DNA of 64,000 nt. Origin: Zymoseptoria tritici IPO323 (lineage: Eukaryota; Ascomycota; Dothideomycetes; Mycosphaerellales; Mycosphaerellaceae). The notes beneath the pieces are model-generated. The model was given only the letters and a program-made list of their open reading frames with translations. It made no database searches and was not told the origin of the DNA. How positions within the stretch are numbered: the first letter of the stretch is position 1; each line of letters starts with the position of its first letter. Both the position numbers and the translations under genes were made by a program. Shown here piece by piece: positions 31,601 to 39,843 of the stretch. The stretch spans positions 868,001 through 932,000 of the forward strand of contig NC_018216.1 of NCBI RefSeq assembly GCF_000219625.1, given 5' to 3'.

Positions 31601-31853
31601 AGAGAAGAAAGCTCCCGCACCGGCGAAACCTGGCCTCCTCCGCCGAGTACGAGACAAGCTTTCCATCTCTTCCGATCACTCACATCAATCTCACCACTCC
31701 AAACAAAGCGATTTTATTCCACCGAGACCTGCCACATCAGCAGCGCACATTGCGGTCATGTCATCCGCGTCGAACGAGCCGCGACCAGGCTCTGCTGCAT
31801 CATGGCATGCGAAAAGAAGCGGGTCTAGGTCCGCGAGAGGCCGTCTCGGGTGA
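25680..31853 (+). CDS. giant coiled-coil protein, 2057 aa
   Basis: One uninterrupted frame of 2057 codons. A short Ser/Arg-rich N-terminus (about 60 residues) precedes roughly 1500 residues of almost continuous heptad-rich helix, dominated by Glu, Lys, Ala, Gln and Leu. Residues about 500-670 contain near-identical 38-residue repeats (see separate entry). Many HA/HK-x-EIxxL units recur through the coil. A second charged coil follows, then a disordered Ser/Pro/Arg-rich C-terminus of about 400 residues with multiple SP sites and phosphorylation-like motifs. There is no membrane segment. Fungal proteins of this shape serve as tethers or scaffolds at hyphal tips, septa, nuclear pores or spindle poles. 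I do not recognise a specific orthologue and assign no role. Myosin-like similarity would reflect heptads only. Confidence 0.85.
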   Translation: MSSDSTFLPFGTSSIHTWRHIPSRPSSRRSSSRARSDATERPDRSAFISPSLSHEIDYIKTLIGRSQEAPPLPPAGILTAQVFRQPTPTISTVTQGQIYLELDQLKRRIRQELDSQQRHPLIRRTSQIDPGQESEGSDLEDNVLDEREEELEKARDDVALVRQRLDGLLERAEARVDCLANEKEKLESTLAWYRHELDRSESDRRGLAQALDKIRTDIRQLNSVLEGGADRNYEEQKERLAVLQDEKLQADAAYEKAQQEVTELSRVNRELETALGSARDDHNKSAEQLRIHDEKHDSTNAKLRSEIVALEKAHGEKDSEIESSRSIIQELQSKLSKAERHFTETKKEYETRIQELSAQVRHDKELSESALRETDTLKNEHEQAIKDRDSSRARIDELQNSLDQYQVKLGASIYAQQRLEQQVKDDDFKHEKAIRTMQESHDAERKQLEESLLGIKDGHSQELENAQSRAANELQAAKAQHADEITRLTAGSSSELDIVNKAHASALASAKELHSSELEIVRSEHEAHLRTLNEKLAQAAHDSQATASAHASKIETLRSEYEARLRALTDKLEQAANDSESAATAHASKLEAVRIEYETRLQALTDKLEQAADASKATATAHASELENVRSQYEARVQALTDKLEQAADASKATATAHASELETARSEQSSAMETFRKAENALQLRTQYLVAKLGEAEQHVVSLEATMSDMDKSGNTRLDEMTSQLSLQAEEFSRASTELASLREKTNAQIADMEATHRKMSEEAEKRQRLLEADHAQEISRLVQEHKSAIETALSEAEEKHREKDSHTEAESEVRVRKLKDGHALELQRQSAKHGLSLEAVKLEADGAHQAALDVLRKDLMGQQTQLQSDHRQECTRLENLVRTRQEEHQQSIAKMRQDHEKQVLDITTRGSTESQGQIEELRKMHESRLAGLEGAHKSALDNMSGAHAAAMENADSQYKSLEAAHKAAQDSLQQDSADQISRLKEGHASDISQLRASLIDQTEAAEAAGAKYQRANDELVAAHNATLATLKNDFDTEKGQTSTKHEAAMSAVQTELDIARHDAKDMHSKHLEEVQQLKVRHDIEQQAARSKAQEEITRLRQSADDADESQNAIQAKHRTELEALESSNSVQLHALEEKLEAELAKHSNMASEHERDLKSMHDANAKSDAQRQQELAMTISQLKTEYEKRLEDAEAKHIQALSYREGVWNAKFDELKDMHAKSTAEALAVSASNLHAVEQRHADDPADNSEGTLSDSQEGESATSTQRGNADDSAAVKVRQSRRAEVRSMKRRHQDAIAHVRSTAQKQYAAQITELEEAHQRELKAAEERIAVLEQSRQHEPGGGEGSTAKMHQDEISRVEHEYQSKVTNLERQLQDRRTLQGFADQGDHQSIIQDLKARLDASLRAQAEAEKSLVALRRQDEGSDKGSRERRGSDPQLHALQPENRNPKKQVSFSSLNLRRSRGGSGRISPVAGSSIDVASLNMRMANIEEEREALRKSLAKRSEERLDLLRQNDFLVKELEVSLSRSSKAQRPSAAVSDAVVQTDDSTLEAKAEFSVLHSGRERVRIRPETPSSPVQDQSRGDDGMIHMTSEEYLDNAASELSGSGSVISHNESPFQRKIPEHVDGLQKSKDELAADYTTKIESLTSNKERMEETLEQKQQATLAKEREELLATFGAHEHGVFDHDMVELPALESLPALEGLSAAQVIALRAAEQKLVVDYHRRLASRKSQIALKHDYEFQRLTADYNREVDELLDDRSKLEGDLSVEPSKFERDPDQINKSSLTLETERGRATQRDFSPHSIVSPLRSSDSGRPKSPAVRSPVSPATTPGASRRIRLTTSPPPSDSLPRSTSKRIVLVPEEDEMGQDTIYHPLRSPERHAPVQQHSLMRTKSPSKMQYPSNNGPKPLASKPGTGSPAGTGPVFSPILPLTYQPGPLPPPGRRIRSRPPRDSAIESPAKRLSAYVEEEGGGEKKAPAPAKPGLLRRVRDKLSISSDHSHQSHHSKQSDFIPPRPATSAAHIAVMSSASNEPRPGSAASWHAKRSGSRSARGRLG
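27170..27690 (+). repeat. in-frame 114 bp tandem repeats in the coiled coil
   Basis: Four to five units of about 38 codons each run through this segment, with the recurrent core RLQALTDKLEQAADASKATA then THASELE. The last two units (about 27480-27680) are nearly identical at DNA level, including the stretch GACAAGCTTGAACAAGCAGC. Earlier units are more diverged. This indicates recent unequal exchange or slippage at one end of the array. The unit length is not a multiple of seven residues, so each copy shifts the heptad phase. Confidence 0.8.
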
Positions 31854-32190
31854 GGCTCTGTTACCTCCCACAGTCCTTGAAAGCGATTTTTTCTCACATT
31901 CGCGTCTAAAATTTGGAAGCATGGATCTATGGCCTTCTTTGTCTCTCATTTTCACTGCCAGTGAATCAAGCAGATCACGAGAAGAGAAGCAAAATTCTCA
32001 TTAACTCGCACCATTTCCTAAAGTCACGCAACGAGCGGATACTGCGATCGTATTTCACGCGTATAGCTGCACATTTTTCATAGAGCGACCCTCAATACTC
32101 TTTACAGTCGACTCAAGCTACTTTCTCTACTCATAACGTTAGTTCATTCTCTGCGGCTCTCGCAAGCAAATTGGCAAGACGTGCTGGTCC
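31854..32190. other. convergent 3' region
   Basis: This 337 bp stretch lies between the coiled-coil gene and the converging RidA gene. It is AT-richer than its surroundings and presumably holds both 3' UTRs. Nothing else is visible. Confidence 0.5.
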
Positions 32191-32709
32191 TTACGGCATG
32201 ACCGCGATACACTCGATCTCCACATCCGTTCCCAGAGGCAGCTGCTTCGCGGCGACGCAACTAGGTGTCAACGAGTCAGATTCGCGATCTCAATGCATCA
32301 TGAGATGTCAGACTCACGTCCTGCACGGCTTGACATCACCCCAGTAAGTCTGGTAGACCTCGTTCATCGCCGCAAAGTCCTTCATGTCTGCGATAAAGAC
32401 GTTGACCTTTACGACATTCTCGATTGTGGTTCCGGCGGCAGTGAGGACGGCGTCGAGATTCTTGATGACTTGGTGCTGGGACATGTCAGCATTGGCAAAG
32501 CTTCCAGATTTTCTGCATTCTGTCTTTGTGTTGGATCGTGAACTGACCGTACGTGCTCCGATGTCTCCCTCAACCATTTTGCCAGTGGCTGGATCGATCG
32601 CTACTTGCCCGGAGCAGTAGACCGTGCCATTGGCGATGATGGCTTGGTTGAGGACGCCTGCGAGCGGTGGAGGGGCGTTCTTGGTGAGGACGACTTGTTT
32701 GGCAGGCAT
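32191..32709 (-). CDS. RidA/YjgF family reactive-intermediate deaminase
   Basis: Three exons, 32709-32548, 32475-32318 and 32260-32191, give 129 residues, the normal family length. Intron 1 is 72 nt (GTCAGT donor, GCTGAC branch site, CAG acceptor). Intron 2 is 57 nt (GTGAGT donor, CTAG acceptor). Splicing yields GDIGARTHQVIKNLDAVL and then KPCRTCVAAKQLPLGTDVEIE. This matches the RidA core, including the active-site Arg in the C-R-T-C-V segment and the final VEIECIAV strand. Members form trimers and hydrolyse 2-aminoacrylate or related enamines from amino-acid enzymes. Yeast has cytosolic Hmf1 and mitochondrial Mmf1; with no presequence here (MPAKQVVLTKNAPPP), a cytosolic form is more likely. 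Confidence 0.95.
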
Positions 32710-33009
32710 TTTGAAGCTGATATTAAGATTGGACGGAAGATGTGGTTGATCAATACTTCAGTTGGCTGTTGCTAAGATGCTAAAATGAAGTGCTGTAGGG
32801 CGTGAGATGTGTTAGTGCGTTAAGGTTAAGATAGGCGGAGCTCGGCTTAGTCATGTGAGGCTTAGAGTGAAGAAACGTAAGTGAAGAAAACTTTTGTGAG
32901 ATGCTACTGTCTAATCGCTTTTCTATGGATACAAGTCATGAGATCGCCGCTGGACAACCCCAGCATTCAAAAGGCTGCCTCCGTGCATATATCCAAGCCT
33001 GTCGTAGGC
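32710..33009. other. promoter region of the RidA gene
   Basis: This 300 bp stretch lies between the RidA start and the end of the next minus-strand gene. It contains ordinary promoter and 3' flank sequence with no repeat or frame of note. Confidence 0.4.
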
Positions 33010-34683
33010 CTAGGCTTTGGCTTCGGCCTCAGCTGTCAGAGCCTTCCCTCGAGCCTGCTGAGCACGTCGAGGACGACGACGACCACCAGGTGACGCCTCA
33101 GAAACTTCGCCAACTTCTTTGCCCTCGCTAGAGTTATCGGTGGCGACTTGTTCGGATTTCTTGCTTCCCTTCGTGCCGTCCGCGGCGTCCTCCTTGCCGG
33201 CCTGCTTCGACATGGCCTTGGTCACCTTTGTAGTCTTCTGATGGTTGTCCTTTCCCTCGACATTCTGCTTAGTAGAGAGCCCAGTGTCGGCCGTCTGCCC
33301 ATGTGCTGCGACTCCGCGGCCCGACCGCAGGGCACCCTTCTGCGGAACATGCTTTGTGTGGTCTCCGGTCGCCTTCGCATCCTCAAGGCCCTTTGCGTGC
33401 GCCACGCGGCGCGCCTTGAAGATCTGAGCAAGTCTCCTCTCGAAGTCCTTGTTCTCGTCCTGCGCGAGAAAGTCGTCGAACTCAGCAAGCTCGCCAGCCG
33501 TATACTCCTTCGCGCGCCAGAAGTCGTGAAAGGAATTGATGGACCTCTTGATGGCCGAGTCGTCGAGGGGAAGGAAGCGGGAGAGCTGGCGGAATGTGTT
33601 GACGTCAGGGCGGTTAGTGGTGAGGCGATTGAGGATCTCGATTCTAATGCGCTTGGGGAATGGCCGCAGATCGAAGCAGAGGGCAGTCTGATAGAGATCG
33701 ATAAGATCGATCAGCTGTGCGTCTTCGAGTGAGCTTGGACCAAAGTCAAGGAGTCGTGCGCTGCCATCGGCGTCGGCGTTGTCCTTCATCCACTTGAGTG
33801 CGGACTGGACAGCTTCGAATGACGGCATCTCGGGGGCATCCAAGAACAGCCTGAGCTGCTTCCGACCCTTCGGAGCGCTAGAGTGGTCTGGAGAAGGCAG
33901 AATTTTCCCGGTCTGCACAGGTAAGGCGCCGGCCCTGGAACCCGCGGGTAGTTTTGGGCTTCCTTGGTAGCCAGAATCTCGAGGAGATTGCGGCTGATTC
34001 GAAGACTCAGCGATCGGCACTACTTGAGCTTTGGTGCTCGACTTGACAGGCCTTGGGAAAGCCTTCGCCGCCGCAATGGAGAAGCGCACGAGATCTTTGC
34101 GCGGGATCGCTTCAACAAACTCATCCGCGATGTAGACATCAACTAGCTCCGGCTTGAAGTGGCTCCGCCTCGGCATGTCGATGTGCGCAGGTTTGCCATA
34201 GCGCGACTTTGGGCCGAAGCCGATGATGACTGGCTGAGTGTCCATAGTGTCGAGGGATGTGTGAGGTCTTGGAGTCCAGTCAGGAAGTTGCCACCAAAAG
34301 GACAGCGGATCGATAGTGAGAGCTTGCGACTGATTGTGTTGTGCTCTGTATGCTGAGGCAGGCTGAAAGGTAAATGCTGTGGGATCCAGAGTGATGTCGA
34401 TGAAGGATGGTTGATGAGAGTGGAACGGCGAGGAAGGTTGGTGAGTGTCGGATGTTGAGGAAGAAGAAGAGAAGAACATCGATGGTCGAAATGGTTTTGT
34501 GCTCTGCCGATTCCAATGTGGTCCGCGCGTCCGTGAATGTTGCCCGTGGGCATCTGATCGGTGCGTGATGTGCGAGTGCGGCATCTGATTGAAGTGATCT
34601 TGTGGCATCGACTCGTGCTGCGGACAATTCATGGTGATAATGTCGTTGGTATTGTCGTGAATACCGAAGCTATTCGCTGCCAT
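33010..34683 (-). CDS. hypothetical protein, 557 aa, possible degenerate BTB-like domain
   Basis: An uninterrupted 557-codon frame from an ATG. The N-terminal 150 residues are His/Ser/Gln-rich and disordered. Near residue 170 a folded part starts (HFKPELVDVYIADEFVEAIP, then LVRFSIAAAKAFP). The pattern (a V-D-V-Y strand, a short hairpin, then a helix ending in a buried Ala/Phe pair) recalls the start of a BTB/POZ fold. After a disordered linker, residues about 270-420 form a helical domain (LIDLIDLYQTALCFDLRPFP, then IEILNRLTTNRPD). This order of a BTB-like strand set followed by a helical block is common in fungal BTB-like proteins. The C-terminus is Lys/Glu-rich and disordered with a basic PGGRRRPRRAQQ patch. 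The BTB assignment is weak; the gene itself is well supported by length. Confidence 0.65.
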   Translation of the reverse strand: MAANSFGIHDNTNDIITMNCPQHESMPQDHFNQMPHSHITHRSDAHGQHSRTRGPHWNRQSTKPFRPSMFFSSSSSTSDTHQPSSPFHSHQPSFIDITLDPTAFTFQPASAYRAQHNQSQALTIDPLSFWWQLPDWTPRPHTSLDTMDTQPVIIGFGPKSRYGKPAHIDMPRRSHFKPELVDVYIADEFVEAIPRKDLVRFSIAAAKAFPRPVKSSTKAQVVPIAESSNQPQSPRDSGYQGSPKLPAGSRAGALPVQTGKILPSPDHSSAPKGRKQLRLFLDAPEMPSFEAVQSALKWMKDNADADGSARLLDFGPSSLEDAQLIDLIDLYQTALCFDLRPFPKRIRIEILNRLTTNRPDVNTFRQLSRFLPLDDSAIKRSINSFHDFWRAKEYTAGELAEFDDFLAQDENKDFERRLAQIFKARRVAHAKGLEDAKATGDHTKHVPQKGALRSGRGVAAHGQTADTGLSTKQNVEGKDNHQKTTKVTKAMSKQAGKEDAADGTKGSKKSEQVATDNSSEGKEVGEVSEASPGGRRRPRRAQQARGKALTAEAEAKA

Positions 34684-35494
34684 GGCCCGAGTGTATGGTC
34701 TAGGCCTGGAAATGATCGCAATTCACCAGCAGTGTCGTGTGTGTGTGTATGTTGAATGCAGGTGGTCAGATCGAAGAAGGAAGGCAGACCAGTGCTCTTG
34801 ACTTGACTGGTACTGTTCGTGAATTCTAGCCGGGACAGAGATGTGGGTAAATTGTTCTCCTTGGATAGAAGAAGAGATGCGACCTATGGCATATCGATCG
34901 TCACCTATACTGTACGTTATTGGGTATAGTCAGTAGAACCTTTGTTGACATGCTAACCTGAGCCTCCTAGATAAGGCATCATGGTGAGTTGTTACCATTT
35001 CTCAACAAAGAGCTTCAGCACATAGCGTTTGTCGCGCCTGGGGCATTCGATCTCCTTCCTCTGCATCCTAGCAATAAGGTCCGTGAGATCAGCGTGGAGC
35101 GTTTGACTGCAGCCCGAGATTGTTGCAGGAGCAAACACGATCTTTACATCGAGATCAGTCTCGCCCATCTGGACTCAGCTGTACGCAATCGCCCATGACC
35201 AGCAATCTCGCAAATGCATGTCGACTGCAATGCATTGGTATACACGACGTTGAGGTGTAGTTTGAGCCCGCCCCACTCGTGGACGATTGATTGGCTCAGC
35301 ATCCCCCCAGTCACGGCGCGTAATGCCGAAGTTTAAGCTGCGCGCGTCTGCTAGAGAGACATTTGCTCACGGGCACTTGGATTGTACCTCATTGACCTGT
35401 AGATGACTTTGTCCTTGCGCGTGACACTCAAGCCATCTCCACCGACGGCAAACATAAGTACATCCCGCCCGCCGCCGTTCTGATTGCTCTGTGA
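34684..35494. promoter_or_regulatory. divergent intergenic region upstream of nuc1
   Basis: This 811 bp stretch separates two divergent genes and should contain both promoters. A frame at 34989-35198 starts at TTG and has no domain; it is not called. No strong TATA element is seen. Confidence 0.45.
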
Positions 35495-36535
35495 ATGCCG
35501 CCCGCCATGTCAAAATTCACACTCGCCGTTGTCGCCGGTGCCTCCGCAGCGGTTGGAGCTGCTACGACCGCAGTTCTGTACGGAGTTGGAAAGCCCAAAG
35601 AGACGACGACGACAACAACGGTCACCTCGACTTCTACCTCGCCGTCCGCCTCTCGAACATCACCTCCACCTCCTGCTCCGGTAGCACTCCCTCACGACTA
35701 CACCAAACTGCCTCTCATCCCTCCAGTCGACCCCGCCGGCGTCTTCCAATATGGCTTCCCAGGTCCCGTCTCCGACATCCGCAACGCACCCTCCCTGACA
35801 TCCTCCTACAACCGAACGACACGAAACCCACACTGGGTTGCCGAGCACATCACACCCGCAAGTCTGCTCATGCAGAACGGCGACCGAAGACATTCACAAT
35901 TCGCAGAGGACCACACGATACCCGAAAAGTTTCGTGCGAAGCTGAAGGACTACTTCCGCTCGGGCTACGATCGTGGACATCAGGTACCCGCTGCGGATGC
36001 GAAGTGGAGTCAGGATGCCATGGACTCTACCTTTGCTCTGTCCAACATGTGTCCGCAAGTCGGCGAGGGTTTCAACAGAGACTACTGGGCACATTTGGAG
36101 GACTTCTGCAGACGTCTGACGTCTTACTACCCGTCCGTTCGCATCGTTACGGGTCCTCTCTACCTTCCCAAGCGGGACGTGGACGGCAAATGGAAGGTCT
36201 CGTACGAAGTTGTTGGGCATCCACCTAACGTCGCCGTGCCGACCCACTTCTACAAGATCATCTTCGCGGAGGACGGAAGAGCTGGTGGAGCGGTCAGTCT
36301 GGGAGCGTTTGTCCTACCGAATGATCGGATACCGAACGACAAGCCGCTGCAGGACTTCGAGGTGCCGATCGAAGCTCTGGAGCGGGCGTCAGGGCTGGAG
36401 TTTGCGAGCCTGCTGCCGGCTGCGAGGAGGAAGAAGCTGTGTCAGGAAGTCAGCTGCAGCATCATCGTGAAGCAATACGCTGAGCGTCAGCGCACGATGA
36501 TGACACCTCCGCCGCAGAATCTTCCTCGACCGTAA
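35495..36535 (+). CDS. nuc1: mitochondrial DNA/RNA non-specific nuclease (endonuclease G family)
   Basis: A single 346-codon frame. The first 30 residues are Ala/Val-rich and hydrophobic (LAVVAGASAAVGAATTAVLY), consistent with an inner-membrane anchor or targeting segment. A Thr/Ser/Pro linker follows. The nuclease domain starts near residue 85 (QYGFPGPVSDIR). The catalytic motif is DRGHQVPAAD, with the general-base His at 162; the family usually has DRGHQAPAAD, so V replaces A next to the active site. SNMCPQVGEGFNRDYW supplies the metal-binding Asn region. Nuc1 degrades DNA and RNA with Mg2+ and is linked to mitochondrial recombination and cell death in yeast. The length is near yeast Nuc1 (329). 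A second ATG at 35507 is possible. Confidence 0.95.
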   Translation: MPPAMSKFTLAVVAGASAAVGAATTAVLYGVGKPKETTTTTTVTSTSTSPSASRTSPPPPAPVALPHDYTKLPLIPPVDPAGVFQYGFPGPVSDIRNAPSLTSSYNRTTRNPHWVAEHITPASLLMQNGDRRHSQFAEDHTIPEKFRAKLKDYFRSGYDRGHQVPAADAKWSQDAMDSTFALSNMCPQVGEGFNRDYWAHLEDFCRRLTSYYPSVRIVTGPLYLPKRDVDGKWKVSYEVVGHPPNVAVPTHFYKIIFAEDGRAGGAVSLGAFVLPNDRIPNDKPLQDFEVPIEALERASGLEFASLLPAARRKKLCQEVSCSIIVKQYAERQRTMMTPPPQNLPRP

Positions 36536-36822
36536 GGCGGTCGACGATCGGCGGCTCTGGCGTGGAGCCTCGAATCTGAAGAGGTAGCAGCATAGTGATT
36601 GGCGTTGTTTGCGGCTGCTATGTTGCATTGGAGCGTGGAGTTATGATACAGATCCTCAATGCTGGCACGTCTCTGTCTTTGTGCTGCCCCAGATAATGTA
36701 CAATTGCAACTCTTCTGGTCATATTGACGTCTCCTCTCTTTTGCCTGAGCTCCGTTGTGTCCGTGAACGCCTCGCAATGCTCTTTCGACGATTGTATCTA
36801 TGCCTGCCCGACATTGCGCTCC
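36536..36822. other. convergent intergenic region
   Basis: This 287 bp stretch lies between nuc1 and the converging tim13. It holds 3' UTR sequence only, as far as can be seen. Confidence 0.5.
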
Positions 36823-37226
36823 TCAAAAAGGTGACTGCCCGGCCGCGGGGCCCTTCTGTATGTGACTGAGATATTGCTGGCTGACAATGTTCCAACCCTT
36901 CATGTACTTATCCATGCAAGCCTGCACAGAATCCAACGTTAGTCCCCAATATTGCAGCATAGTATTCCCAAGCTTCATACCGTGTAACATGTCGTCTCGC
37001 CCGAGCTCAATGATGTCCCCGGTTTCGGCACGCAGCGCTCGAAGCAGTGTTCGTTGACTTTCTGTTCCATCCAAGATCGTGTCAGCTTTTCGCCCTTCCT
37101 TTGTGCTTCTCCTTTTATATTCTGTTCCGTGCGCACGGGCTGACGTACGTCGACCAATTGCCGAGCATTTTGGAGAGCGGCTTGTTGGCGCACTTGTTGC
37201 ATCAACTCTGACTTCGGGTCGGACAT
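36823..37226 (-). CDS. tim13: mitochondrial intermembrane-space chaperone Tim13
   Basis: Three exons, 37226-37149, 37061-36981 and 36921-36823, give 85 residues. Intron 1 is 87 nt (GTACGT, GCTGAC, CAG) and intron 2 is 59 nt (GTATGA, CTAAC, CAG). Both are phase 0. The spliced protein has the twin CX3C motif (CFERC, then CYTAC), the PKPGTSLSSGE turn between the two helices and MDKYMKGWNIVSQ at the end, all diagnostic for Tim13. It works with Tim8 as a hexamer that escorts hydrophobic precursors, such as Tim23, across the intermembrane space. The two disulfides are formed by the Mia40 pathway. No presequence is expected or seen. Without splicing the frame looks unrelated, so automated callers may miss it. 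Confidence 0.95.
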
Positions 37227-37597
37227 GGTTGTGGATTGGGCGTGAGGGTCGGGGCTCTGCGCTGGGTCGAGATGGATGGCGATGATATGGCCAGATCGTT
37301 TCGGTGGATTGATGAGACTCTAGGAGTACAGAACTTGTTGACGATCGATTGTAAGATAGGTAGCTTGTACTCAATCGTCGTCGTTCATGTCTCTTGTGAG
37401 GTCGTCTTTCCCGCGGCGAACATTCAAGCGAGGTTCGGCCGAGACGTGTGCACTTTCTCTCACTTCTCAGTTGCACTCTCGTCACAACCACAAAGCATGA
37501 CCGTCTACTGCGGATACTCATTCGTCTACATTCATCTTGGACAGCTCTGATGCTTGTCTGACGCCCTGTTATCGACACCCTGACGAGCGATGGGAGC
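37227..37597. other. intergenic between two minus-strand genes
   Basis: This 371 bp stretch holds the tim13 promoter and the 3' flank of the acetyltransferase gene. No other feature is supported. Confidence 0.45.
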
Positions 37598-38479
37598 CTA
37601 GTTCTCTATTGCCTCTGACTTTCCTGACTTGGCTTGGTCTCTCTCCAATGCTGCAAGAGCACCACTGGTTCGTGCCGCATCAGTGCCTCTCGGTACCTGC
37701 TTGATGACGCGAGCAGGATTGCCCGCTGCGACGCTGTACGGTGGCACGTCCTATCTCCCATCAGCGCCGGTACGACATTTCAATAGCGCGTGCGGACAGC
37801 TCTCACCTTCGTAACCACGGCTCCAGCACCGATTGTCGAGCCTTTGCCGATGCGGACACCAGGAAGAACAATCACATTGCCTCCCAACCAGCAATCTTCT
37901 TCAATGTGTATTTCGCCGCCCAATTCGGGACCCGTGGTCCCACTTCGAACTTCAGGATCCAACGGATGTGTGCCGCTGTATAAAGAGACATTCGGAGCGA
38001 GCAATGTCCTCGCGCCGATGGTGACCAGGCAGGTGTCGACTATGGTCGCGTTGAAGTTGATGAACTACGTCGAGGCGATCAGGCCGGGATAAGGTCAAGT
38101 GAGGGGAGGAAAGACACTCACGACGTTCTTGCCGAGTTTCACATTGGTACCATAATCGATGTGTATTGGTGCCTCGACCCACGCATTGTCAGCGAACAGC
38201 TCCTCATCTGCTTCGTCTGTTCTTGCAGGTGCTGGCAGCTCGGTCTTGTCTCCAACGATGCTATTGTTCAATTAGCTTTGTGGAACGGATACGTTGGGCT
38301 AGGAAGTCCGTCGCTCACTCGTTCCAAAGCTCCACTTGACGCCGTCTAGTTATGTCCTCAGCATTGTTGAACCGCTTGCAGGCCTGGGAGCATCGACGCC
38401 GTCCGTTGACCAGCTCCGGGGTAAAAGCGTAGTAGAGCTCGCCACGCAGACTTCGAGCTTTGTTTTCAGACATTGACAT
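37598..38479 (-). CDS. maltose/galactoside-type O-acetyltransferase
   Basis: Four exons, 38479-38319, 38260-38122, 38064-37807 and 37750-37598, give 236 residues. Introns are 58, 57 and 56 nt, with donors GTGAGC, GTGAGT and GTGAGA and TAG acceptors, and each keeps the frame. The N-terminal MAC domain is present ([20 protein letters not shown], then [10 protein letters not shown]). It is followed by a left-handed beta-helix of hexapeptide repeats ([20 protein letters not shown]). The catalytic His is in [11 protein letters not shown], and the C-terminal coils include [20 protein letters not shown]. The family transfers acetyl from acetyl-CoA to a sugar hydroxyl as a trimer; the fungal substrate is unknown. 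The first ATG (38479) is followed by a second at 38473, and either may be used. It is divergent from the NSRP1-like gene. Confidence 0.93.
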
Positions 38480-38658
38480 CTTGCGAATCGACACCGGCTT
38501 TTCGAATCAGCTGAAGACTAGAATGCCTATCCCGTGTCAAAGTCTACTTGATCATAAAAATATATTTATGAACAATTCAAAGGAAGGAGGCCAAGACCCT
38601 TGAAAGCTTCGGTTCATCTCGCTCCACCTTCCTCACGCTCGCAGCTCGATCAAACAAC
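38480..38658. promoter_or_regulatory. bidirectional promoter with near-palindromic TATA element
   Basis: The 179 bp between the divergent starts contain CATAAAAATATATTTATG at 38553-38570. It is close to its own reverse complement and so offers a TATA-like box in both directions. It lies about 90-100 bp from each start codon. Confidence 0.55.
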
Positions 38659-39843
38659 ATGTCTTTGAAGTATGGTCTGAATCTGAAGAAGAAAGCACCC
38701 GCGCCGACACGTCGAGCGATATTCGACGAAGACGGTGATGAGGATGAGGATGACATTCAGAAGAATGGAACCGAAGAGGCCGCCATAGAGGAAATCAGCA
38801 CATTCGGCCGCAATGAGCCATCAAAACCTCCCAAACTTGCCGCCGGGTTGACGGTCAAGCCTCAAACGAAAGCACCACTGCCGGCTCCACCGAAGAAACT
38901 CGAAGTCGACTCAAGGCAGGACATCTCGGCTCTTCACGCAGCGAAAGCGCAGGTGAAAGCCGCAGAAGAGGTCGATGCCTCGATCTTCGACTACGACTCG
39001 TTCCACGATGCCAAGCAGTCCGTGACGGAAGCGAAACAGGAAGCGGCGCGACAAGAAGCTATTGAGCGGAAGCCGAAGTATATCAACAATCTACTTGACG
39101 CGGCCGCGCGGCGGAAACAGGATCAACAAGTCGCACGGGAGAAGTTTCTCCAGAAGGAGCGGGAAGCCGAGGGTGATGAGTTTGCGGACAAGGAGAAGTT
39201 CGTCACGAGTGCGTACAAGGAGCAGCAGGAGGAGACGCGGCGATTAGAGGAAGAGGAGAAGAGGAAGGCAGAGGAGGACGAGAAGAGGAAGAGACATACG
39301 GGAGGTGGAATGCAGGGCTTCTACAGGACGATGATGGACCAGTCAGAACGTCAACATCAAGAAGCGGTCGAAGCTGCAGAAAGAGCGGAAAAGGATGGCA
39401 CAGCCAAGAACCGTGTGGAGGAGAAGAAAAAATCCGACGCGGAGCTCGCGGCAGATCTCAAAGCGAAAGGTGTCAATATCCACGTCAACGAGGAAGGTCA
39501 GATCACAGACAAGCGAGAGCTTCTCACAGCTGGTCTCAACGTCGCGCCTGCTGGTAAGTCGTCGGGTTCGAAGGGATCAGATCACCTCAAGACGTCTGCT
39601 CGAGCGAATCAATCTGCGTTCCCGTCTCGAAATGCAGGATCTCAGCAGGCTCAGAGGGAACGCCAGACGAGGATGATGGAGGAGCAGCTCGAGGCGCAGA
39701 ATAAACGTGCGAGAGAGGAAGAAGAGGAAGAAAAGGCACGATTGGAGCGTGCGGCGAAGACTACCAAGACAGACAAGGACGTCAGTGACGCAAAAGCGAG
39801 GTATCTGGCGAGAAAGGCTGCAAAGGAACGCGGTGAGGGTTGA
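38659..39843 (+). CDS. NSRP1/CCDC55-like nuclear speckle splicing regulator
   Basis: One 394-codon frame. The N-terminus MSLKYGLNLKKK, followed by an acidic run, and then the core VDASIFDYDSFHDAKQ with KPKYINNLLDAAARRK and FLQKEREAEGDEFADKEKFV, form the Nsrp1 N-terminal (DUF2040) domain. The remainder is a long Glu/Lys/Arg coiled coil containing GGGMQGFYRTMMDQ and ending in a basic Ala/Lys-rich helix. Human NSRP1 binds splicing factors in nuclear speckles and affects splice-site choice. Fungal orthologues are known only by homology. The length is shorter than human NSRP1 (558), mostly in the C-terminal RS-type region, which is not evident here. Start context is good (AACATGTC). Confidence 0.88.
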   Translation: MSLKYGLNLKKKAPAPTRRAIFDEDGDEDEDDIQKNGTEEAAIEEISTFGRNEPSKPPKLAAGLTVKPQTKAPLPAPPKKLEVDSRQDISALHAAKAQVKAAEEVDASIFDYDSFHDAKQSVTEAKQEAARQEAIERKPKYINNLLDAAARRKQDQQVAREKFLQKEREAEGDEFADKEKFVTSAYKEQQEETRRLEEEEKRKAEEDEKRKRHTGGGMQGFYRTMMDQSERQHQEAVEAAERAEKDGTAKNRVEEKKKSDAELAADLKAKGVNIHVNEEGQITDKRELLTAGLNVAPAGKSSGSKGSDHLKTSARANQSAFPSRNAGSQQAQRERQTRMMEEQLEAQNKRAREEEEEEKARLERAAKTTKTDKDVSDAKARYLARKAAKERGEG

